Of a DNA stretch of 64,000 bases, positions 57,601 to 64,000 are shown one piece after another. The translations under genes were made by a program, and so were the position numbers. The notes under the pieces were generated by a model. It did no database searches. It saw only the letters and a program-made list of their open reading frames with translations, and was not told the DNA's origin. The DNA comes from Aurelia coerulea (Eukaryota; Cnidaria; Scyphozoa; Semaeostomeae; Ulmaridae): contig CM076947.1 of the NCBI GenBank assembly GCA_039566865.1, positions 18,043,501 through 18,107,500 of the forward strand, written 5' to 3'. Positions within the stretch are counted from its first letter, which is position 1, and each line of letters begins with the position of its first letter.

Positions 57601-58054
57601 TGACTGTAACAATTCTTTGTTATATGGATTACCATCATGCGAATTACAAAAGCTGCAGAAGATCCAGAATGCTGCTGCAAGAATGTTAACGGGCGAACGC
57701 AAACGCTGTCACATAACACCGGTGTTGAAGCAACTTCATTGGTTGCCTGTCACAAGTAGAATACAATACAAAATACTAATGTTAACCTTTAAATGTTTAA
57801 AAGATCTAGCACCAAAATATCTTAAAGAATTATTGAAATTGCGTAAGGCTTCTCGTTGCACTAGATCTGCATGTGATGAACTATTACTAGAAGTAGGGAA
57901 GACCAGATTAGCAACGGCTGGTGATCGTGCTTTTGTAAATGTTGCCCCCTTCCTTTGGAACAGACTCCCCTATTCGGTTAGAGCTTGTAACACAGTTGAA
58001 ACTTTTAAATCTCGTTTGAAGACCCATTTATTTGAACAGTATTTTATTGAATGA
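54617..58054 (+). CDS. Intact CR1/L2-like LINE polyprotein (2A-like + endonuclease + RT)
   Basis: 1145 codons without a break. Residues ~13-25 form a hydrophobic, signal-like segment (YKVYLILSVLV). A Cys-bearing leader leads to LSGDVHCNPGP (111-121). The AP-like endonuclease spans ~190-420: INARSVKNKVAELR, ITESWLSSND, RKGGGVAVLHRNG, LIAIYRPGT, VIAGDLNFHVN, LDLVITRAL, ISDHFAI. The RT spans ~690-960: NFRPVSNLPYASKMIERAV, QSAYQEGHSTETALLKV, VLLDLSAAFDTVNHRLL, GVPQGSVLGPLLF, HIYADDTQIYM, NRLKLNGDKTEML. The C-terminus has LDCNNSLLYGLPSCELQKLQ, RKRCHITPVLKQLHWLP and FLWNRLPYSVR. It would nick target DNA and copy its own RNA. The ATG comes directly after an A17 run with no 5'UTR and no ORF1. The youngest LINE in the window and possibly able to make enzyme. 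Confidence 0.9.
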   Translation: MMALSAGHAVCCSYKVYLILSVLVRPVVSDRIKINCSFVSRGENLFLKYNGCDIVESETVASNLTSLVGHLGCGKSRKQSFFKSRISRYGRCENCITFQLLKDACLMRIMLSGDVHCNPGPDNSQCLGHDSAVLSGAKSTRGQSPNGVGNVIPVRVTSRNNMKATKLCMTQQRNQRNLAKLTFNRSYNMPPFSFHTINARSVKNKVAELRHYIIDNHVDVLVITESWLSSNDNVVINRLIPDGYTFIHQPREHRKGGGVAVLHRNGIDVKMKRQGITKSLEYIDCYVSCENRSFELIAIYRPGTNPKDGKAVPISTFFGDFMEILDSHDTATYDLVIAGDLNFHVNNDNNAEATQFNEILSTYNLTQLVQDPTHENGYTLDLVITRALSNFVRNVTVGQKISDHFAIKCQLALKKPGIEKKEVTFRKLNQIDFDKFNSELCEKFKGFDQLCDINDLTASYNSTLREVLDKHAPEQTKVITLRNKHQGFSLDIRNEKKKRRQLERRWRRSKSAIDREEFVKQKEKVKQMLEDSDTEFYSNLVMENAGNSKRLFNTLNKMLRKKNESQLPQHDSALQLADEFMEYFIAKIEKIQDFIDQTIAANDHDCNNVEELKYKTPMSAFSMLSEANVNDLIIKSPATFCDLDPVPTWILGRCQDIVIKVMTQIINKSLLSAVMPEDFKLALLIPLLKKIGLEIIKPNFRPVSNLPYASKMIERAVANQMVEHMKQNDLFEPLQSAYQEGHSTETALLKVQNDLLVAMDNQRVSILVLLDLSAAFDTVNHRLLLKRLNERCGVVGDALKWFESYLTDRSQTVKVKNVTSKKMTLSCGVPQGSVLGPLLFLVYTLPLGDIMRKKGLQFHIYADDTQIYMSFAPNIDCISFSISRIEECIKDIEAWMLINRLKLNGDKTEMLIVGTHKQCKKLSNIYINVGGSVIEASEKARNLGAVFDTNLKLKSHVNALCKSARYHLHNISLARRYLTKEAAEKAIHAFVMSRLDCNNSLLYGLPSCELQKLQKIQNAAARMLTGERKRCHITPVLKQLHWLPVTSRIQYKILMLTFKCLKDLAPKYLKELLKLRKASRCTRSACDELLLEVGKTRLATAGDRAFVNVAPFLWNRLPYSVRACNTVETFKSRLKTHLFEQYFIE
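54950..54979 (+). other. 2A-like motif with non-canonical centre
   Basis: Encodes SGDVHCNPGP. It keeps D-V-x-x-N-P-G-P but has His in place of the usual Glu. The position (after a signal-like leader and before the endonuclease) matches the canonical motif in the LINE at 34.9 kb. Since the Glu is strongly conserved in active 2A peptides, skipping here is doubtful. Confidence 0.7.
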
Positions 58055-58203
58055 ATTGTTTAACTTGGATTTTTAATGAAACTTTGTAAACTTTTGTATT
58101 TTTAATCATATTTTAATTAGTCTTAGTGTTTTTGATTGTAATGCGCCTATGAGCCCTGCGGATATATGGCGCAATATAAGTGCTTTTATTATTATTATTA
58201 TTA
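58055..58203 (+). other. LINE 3'UTR and (ATT)n tail
   Basis: About 150 bp ending GGCGCAATATAAGTGC followed by (TTATTA)n. A short hairpin-prone GCGC...ATATAAGTG end followed by a trinucleotide tail is typical of CR1/L2 3' ends, which the RT recognises. Confidence 0.8.
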
Positions 58204-61200
58204 TTTTGCGCTCTGCAATAGTTTAAACAAATTTTGATATAGAACTTGTTTAATTCTATTGAATTAACTAGCTTAAAGCATTAGATAATGTTTTCATCAA
58301 TGTTTGGCAGAGTTTAGCTGCGCTAATAGCTTCTTATTTAGTACCCCATACTCTTTCCCATCGCGACCTTTATTTTAGCTTTAACAACTGTTTCCTGCTA
58401 AGGAATGAACTATTTTATCATAGTTTCTGTCTTTGCAACTGTGAAACTACTATATTACTAAATGTAATAGTTTATTGATTTTTACGCTCTGCTATTCTTT
58501 TAACAAATTTTGGTATAGATCGTTTTTATTTTATTGAGTTAACTAGCTTAAAGCATTAGATAATGTTTTCCTGAACGTTAGATAGAGTTTAGCCGCGCCA
58601 ATAGCTTCTTATTTAGTAGCCCTTACTCATTCCCATCATGACATTTATTTTAGCTTTATTAGCAGTTTCCTGCTAATGAAAGAACTATTTTATCATATTT
58701 TCTGTCTGTACTACTTTTAAGCTAGTAAAACTAAATAGTTTTATGATTTTTGCGCTCTGCAATCCTTTCAACTAATTTTGATATAGAACATGTTTAATTC
58801 TATTTAATTAAGTAGCTTAAAGCATTAGATAATGTTTTCCTTAACGTTAGGTAGAGTTTAGCTGCGCCAATAGCTTTATATTTAGTATACCTTACTCTTT
58901 CGCGTCATGACCTTTTTTAGCTTTAGCAACTGCTTCCTGCAAAGGAAGGACTATTTTATCATAGTTTCTGTCTTTACAACTCTTAAACTAGTAAAACTTA
59001 ATAGTTTAATGATTTTTGCGCTCTGCACTTCTTTTAACTAATTTTGATAGAGAACATGTTTACTTCTATTAAATTAACTAGCTTAAAGCATTAGATGATG
59101 TTTTCCTTAACGTTAGGTAGAGTTTAGCTGCGCCTATAGCTTCTTATTAAGTACCCCTTATTCTTTCCCATCATGACCTTTATTTTAGCTTTAACAACTG
59201 TTTCCTGCTTAGGAAAGAACTATTTAATTGTAGTTTCCGTCTTTACAACTGTTAAACTAGGAAAATTTAATAGTTTAATGATTTTGCGCTCTACAAATCT
59301 TTTAATTAATTTTTATATAGCACATGTGTAATTCTATTGAGTTAACTAACGCCAATAGCTTCATATTCAGTACCCCTTATTCTTTCCAATCATGACCTTT
59401 TTATAGCTTTAACAACTGTTTCGTACTAAGGAAAGAACTATTGTTCCATAGTTTCTGTCTTTACAACTGTTAAACTAGTAAAACTTAATAGTTTAATGAT
59501 TTTTTATTTTTGCACTTCTTTTAACTAATTTTGATATAGAACATGTTTACTTCTATTTAGTTAACTAGCTTAAAGCATTAGATAATGCTTTCATTAACGG
59601 TAGCTAGAGTTTAGCTGAACTAATAGCTTCTTATTTAGTACCCCTTATTCTTTCCCTTCATGACCTTTATTTTAGCTTTAATAACTTTTTCCTGCTAAGA
59701 AAAGAACCATTTTATCATAGTTTTTGTCTTTACAACTGATGAACTAGTAAAACATAATAGTTTAATGACTTTTGCGCTCTGCAATTCTTTTAACTAATTT
59801 TGATATAGAACATGTTTACTTCTATTGAGTTAACTAGCTTAACTAGCATTAGATAATCTTTTCCTCAACGTTACGTAGAGTTTAGCTGCGCCAATAGCTT
59901 CTTATTTAGTACCCCTTACTCTTTCCCATCAAGACCTTTATTTTAGCTTTAACAAGTGTTTTCTGCTAAGGAAAAGAACCATATTATCATAGTTGCTGTC
60001 TTTACAACTTTTCAACTAATAAAGTTTAATAGTTTACTGATTTTTTCGCTCCGCATTTCTTTTAACTAATTGTGATCAAGAACTTGTTTACTTCTATTAA
60101 ATTAACTAGCTTAAAGCATTAGATAATGTTTTCATTAACGTTAGGTAGTGTTTAGCTGAACTTATAGCTTCTTATTCAGTACCCCTTATTCTTTCCAATC
60201 ATGACCTTTATTTTAGCTTTAACAACTGTTTCCTGCAAAGGAAGGACTATTTTATCATAGTTTCTGTCTTTACAACTCTTAAACTAGTAAAACTTAATAG
60301 TTTAATGATTTTTGCGCTCTGTACTTCTTTTAACTAATTTTGATAGAGAACATGTTTACTTCTATTAAATTAACTAGCTTAAAGCATTAGATGATGTTTT
60401 CCTTAACGTTAGGTAGAGTTTAGCTGCGCCTATAGCTTCTTATTAAGTACCCCTTATTCTTTCCCATCATGACCTTTATTTTAGCTTTAACAACTGTTTC
60501 CTGCTTAGGAAAGAACTATTTAATTGTAGTTTCCGTCTTTACAACTGTTAAACTAGGAAAATTTAATAGTTTAATGATTTTGCGCTCTACAAATCTTTTA
60601 ATTAATTTTTATATAGCACATGTGTAATTCTATTGAGTTAACTAACATAAAGCATTAGATATTGTTTTCCATAATGTTAGGTAGAGTTTAGTTACGCCAA
60701 TAGCTTCATATTCAGTACCCCTTATCCTTTCCAATCATGACCTTTTTATAGCTTTAACAACTGTTTCTTACTAAGGAAAGAACTATTGTTCCATAGTTTC
60801 TGTCTTTACAACTGTTAAACTAGTAAAACTTAATAGTTTAATGATTTTTTATTTTTGCACTTCTTTTAACTAATTTTGATATAGAACATGTTTACTTCTA
60901 TTTAGTTAACTAGCTTAAAGCATTACATAATGCTTTCATTAACGGTAGCTAGAGTTTAGCTGAACTAATAGCTTCTTATTTAGTACCCCTTATTCTTTCC
61001 CTTCATGACCTTTATTTTAGCTTTAATAACTTTTTCCTGCTAAGAAAAGAACCATTTTATCATAGTTTTTGTCTTTACAACTTTTGAACTAGTAAAACGT
61101 AATAGTTTAATGACTTTTGCGCTCTGCAATTCTTTTAACTAATTTTGATATAGAACATGTTTACTTCTATTGAGTTAACTAGCTTAACTAGCAATAGATA

Positions 61201-63499
61201 ATCTTTTCCTCAACGTTACGTAGAGTTTAGCTGCGCCAATAGCTTCTTATTTAGTACCCCTTACTTTCCTATCATGACCTTTATTTTAGCTTTAACAAAT
61301 GTTTTCTGCTAAGGAAAGAACCATATTATCATAGTTGCTGTCTTTACAACTTTTCAACTAATAAAGTTTAATAGTTTACTGATTTTTTCGCTCCGCATTT
61401 CTTTTAACTAATTGTGATCAAGAACTTGTTTACTTCTATTAAATTAACTAGCTTAAAGCATTAGATAATGTTTTCATTAACGTTAGGTAGTGTTTAGCTG
61501 AACTTATAGCTTCTTATTCAGTACCCCTTATTCTTTCCAATCATGACCTTTATTTTAGCTTGAACAACTGTTTCTTGCTTAGGAAAGAACTATTTTATCG
61601 TGGTTTCTGTCTTTACAACTGTTAAAATAGGAAAATTTAATAGTTTAATGATTTTTGCGCTCTACAAATCTTTTAATTGATTTTTATATAGCACATGTGT
61701 AATTCTATTGAGTTAACTAGCATAAAGCATTATATATTGTTTTCCATAACGTTCGGTAGAGTTTAGTTGCGCCAATAGCTTCTTATTTAGTACCCCTTAC
61801 TCTTTCCCATCAAGACCTTTATTTTAGCTTTAACAAATGTTTCCTGCTAAGGAAAGAACCATATTATCAAAGTTTCTGTCTTTACAACAGATAAACTAGT
61901 AAAATTTAATAGTTTAATGATTTTGGCGCTCCGCAAATCTTTTAACTAATTGTGATAAAGAACATGTTTACTTCTATTGATTAGCTAGCTTAAAGCATTA
62001 GATAATGTTTTCCTTAACGTTAGGTAGAGTTTAGCTGCGCCAATAGCTTCATATTTAGTACCCCTTACTCTTTCCCATCATGACCTTTTTTTAGCTTTAA
62101 CAACTGTTTCCTGCTAAGGAAAGAACAATTTTATCATAGTTTCTGTCTTTACAACTGTTAAACTAGTATAATTTAATAGTTTAATGATTTTTGCGCTCTG
62201 CAATTCTTTTAACTAATTTTGATATAGAACATGTTTCATTCTATTGAATTAACTAGCTTAAAAGCATTAGATAATGTTTTCATTAACGTTAGCTAGAGTT
62301 TAGCTGAACTGATAGCTTGTTATTTAGTACCCTTTACTCTTTCCCTTCATGACCTTTATTTTAGCTTTAATAACTTTTTCCTGCTAAGAAAAGAACCATT
62401 TTATCATAGTCTTTGTCTTTACAACTTTTGAACTAGTAAAACGTAATAGTTTAATGACTTTTACGCTTTGCAATTCTTTTAACAATTTTTGGTATAGAGC
62501 GTGTTTATTTCAATTGAGTTTACTAGCTTAAAGCATTAGATAATGTTTTCCTTATAGTCAGGTAGAGTTTAGCTGCGCTAAGAGTTTCTTATTTAGTACC
62601 ACTTACTCTTTGTCATGATGACCTTTATTTAGCTTTAACAACTGTTTCCTGCTAAGGAAAGAACCATATTATCATAGTTTCTGTCTTTACAACTGTTAAA
62701 CTAGAAAAATTTAATAGTTTAATGATTTTTGCGCTCTACACATCTTTTAACTAATTTTTATATAGCATATGTGTAATTCTATTGAGTTAACTAGCTTAAA
62801 GCATTAGATAATGTTTTCCTTAACGTTAGGTAGAGTTTAGCTGCGCCTATAGCTTCTTATTCAGTACCCCTTATTCTTTCCCATCATGACCTTTATTTTA
62901 GCTTTAACAACTGTTTCCTGCTAAGGAAAGAACTATTTTATCATAGTTTCTGTCTTTACAACTTTTGAACTAGTAAAACGTAATAGTTTAATGACTTTTG
63001 GCGCTCTGCAATTCTTTTAACTAATTTTGATATAGAACATGTTTACTTCTATTGAATTAACTAGCTTAAAGCATTAGATAATGTTTTCCATCAACGTTAG
63101 GTAGAGTTTAGCTGCGCCAATAGCTTCTTATTTAGTACCCCTTACTCTTTCCCATCATGACCTTTATTTTAGCTTTAACAACTGTTTTCTGCTTAGGAAA
63201 GAACTATTTTATAGTAGTTTCTGTCCTTACAACTGTTAAACTAAGAAAATTTAATAGTTTAATGATTTTTGCGCTCTACACATCTTTTAACTAATTTTTA
63301 TATAGCACATGTGTAATTCTATTGAGTTAACTAGCTTAAAGCATTAGATATTGTTTTCCATGACGTTCGGTAGAGTTTAGTTGCGCCAATAGCTTCTTAT
63401 TTGCTACCCCTAACTCTTTCCGATCATGACCTTTATTTTAGCTTGAACAACTGTTTCCTGTTAAGGAAAGAACTATTTTATCATAGTTGCTGTCTTTCG
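58204..63499 (-). repeat. Satellite array, minus orientation, ~265-270-bp monomers
   Basis: The same monomer as 50570-54510 in inverse orientation, about 19-20 copies, more diverged from each other than the left array. Marker AGCTTAAAGCATTAGATAAT recurs about every 267 bp. The array resumes at TTTTGCGCTCTGCAATAG after the LINE and is cut at GTTGCTGTCTTT by the terminal LINE. A 49-bp deletion lies near 59,350. Confidence 0.95.
58905..61540 (-). repeat. Higher-order repeat: five-monomer block twice
   Basis: Monomer variants recur in the same order at an offset of 1296 bp, rising to ~1345 bp after the 49-bp deletion. For example GATAGAGAACATG occurs at 59047 and 60343, the GATTTTTTATTTTTGCAC variant at 59498 and 60843, and ATATTATCATAGTTGCTGTC at 59981 and 61323. 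The blocks 58.9-60.2 kb and 60.2-61.5 kb are far more alike than neighbouring monomers. Confidence 0.85.
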
Positions 63500-64000
63500 T
63501 CGTCGTCAGGTGCCTTCTGCTCTGAGCAGGTTGGCTGTCATGGATGCCCAGTTCTCTCTATGCTGTGCCTTTCTTGTGGCTTCGGCATAGTTCATTTGTG
63601 TCCATTCCTTGATGTTATCAAACCACGTTGATCTTGGCCTGCCTCTTCCTCTTTTCCCGTTGAACTTCCCTTCAAGGAGAAGCCTTTGAAGCCCGTCTCC
63701 TCTTATCAGGTGCCCAAAATAAGCACATTTTCTCTGCTTTATTGTATTTATCAGCGATCTTTTCGTATTCATCTTTTGTAATACATATTCATTTGTTCTG
63801 TGTTCTGTATATGATATTTTCAGAATTCTCCTGTATATCCACATTTCAAAGGCTTCAATCTTTCCAATCATTGCTCTTGTTATGGTCCATGTTTCCGCAC
63901 CATACAGTAAAGTTGACCAGATATAACATTTAACCAGCCGCTTCTTTGTTTCGACCTTTATTCTTCTTGATGTTAAAATCTTTGACATGTTATGAAATGC
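63500..64000 (-). CDS. RTE-like LINE ORF2 C-terminus (runs out of window)
   Basis: The minus frame is open from the window edge to a TGA at 63506-63508, followed by a short (CGA/GAC)n tail joined to the satellite. It reads AFHNMSKILTSRRIKVETKK, VKCYIWSTLLYGAETWT, IEAFEMWIYRRILKISY, HRTNEYVLQKM, YFGHLIRGDGLQRLLLEGKF, GKRGRGRPRSTWFDNIKEW and ANLLRAEGT. This is the well-known C-terminal region after the RT in RTE/BovB-like and related LINEs. No lesion is visible in the ~165 codons seen. The RT and endonuclease lie beyond 64000. The element inserted into the satellite array. Confidence 0.85.

Overview
The window looks like a repeat-dominated stretch of an animal nuclear genome, most likely a marine invertebrate and probably an anthozoan cnidarian. 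The reasons are AT-rich sequence, several CR1/L2/RTE-type non-LTR retrotransposons (LINEs) with phase-specific splice signals nearby, many TIR elements with TA, TTA, 8-bp and 9-bp target duplications, and LINE reading frames that carry virus-like 2A motifs. The taxonomic guess is inference from family flavour. No confidently conserved single-copy host gene is visible. The best non-LINE coding candidate is an integrase-like (DDE) exon at 30862-31642 on the minus strand.

Layout. 1-4.8 kb: a 9-bp tandem repeat, two LINE relics and a 1.6-kb hAT-like TIR element. 4.8-20.6 kb: two tandem arrays of a ~1.15-kb unit, array 1 on plus (4834-12395) and array 2 on minus (14273-20588), separated by a TIR element, a small unknown ORF and a 55-bp minisatellite. 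Three array edges are capped by the same ~250-bp Tc1/mariner-like MITE next to a TA. The arrays are broken by younger insertions, including a 3.26-kb Mutator-like element with 9-bp TSDs and exon-like pieces. 20.6-27.6 kb: duplicated segments (511 bp and 672 bp), one of them split by a Harbinger-like element whose empty site is preserved in the sister copy. 27.6-46.1 kb: a graveyard of at least six LINE copies in both orientations, plus the integrase-like exon. One LINE holds a chimeric SINE/LINE insertion. 46.1-50.5 kb: mostly non-coding, with a 1.68-kb fold-back element. 50.6-63.5 kb: a ~13-kb satellite of ~265-270-bp monomers whose orientation flips at about 54,510. It shows higher-order (five-monomer) duplication and carries one apparently intact 1145-codon LINE beside the flip. 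The window ends in the 3' part of an RTE-like LINE on the minus strand.

How it works together: nearly everything is selfish DNA. The LINEs supply endonuclease and reverse transcriptase, acting at target-primed reverse transcription. The MITEs, the SINE and the 5'-truncated copies depend on enzymes encoded elsewhere. Several insertions can be dated relative to each other because the interrupted repeat supplies an empty-site control. The points I would chase first are the 2A motifs in two LINE families, the junctions that look like reverse-transcriptase template jumping, the MITE-capped inverted arrays, and the exon-bearing Mutator-like element.
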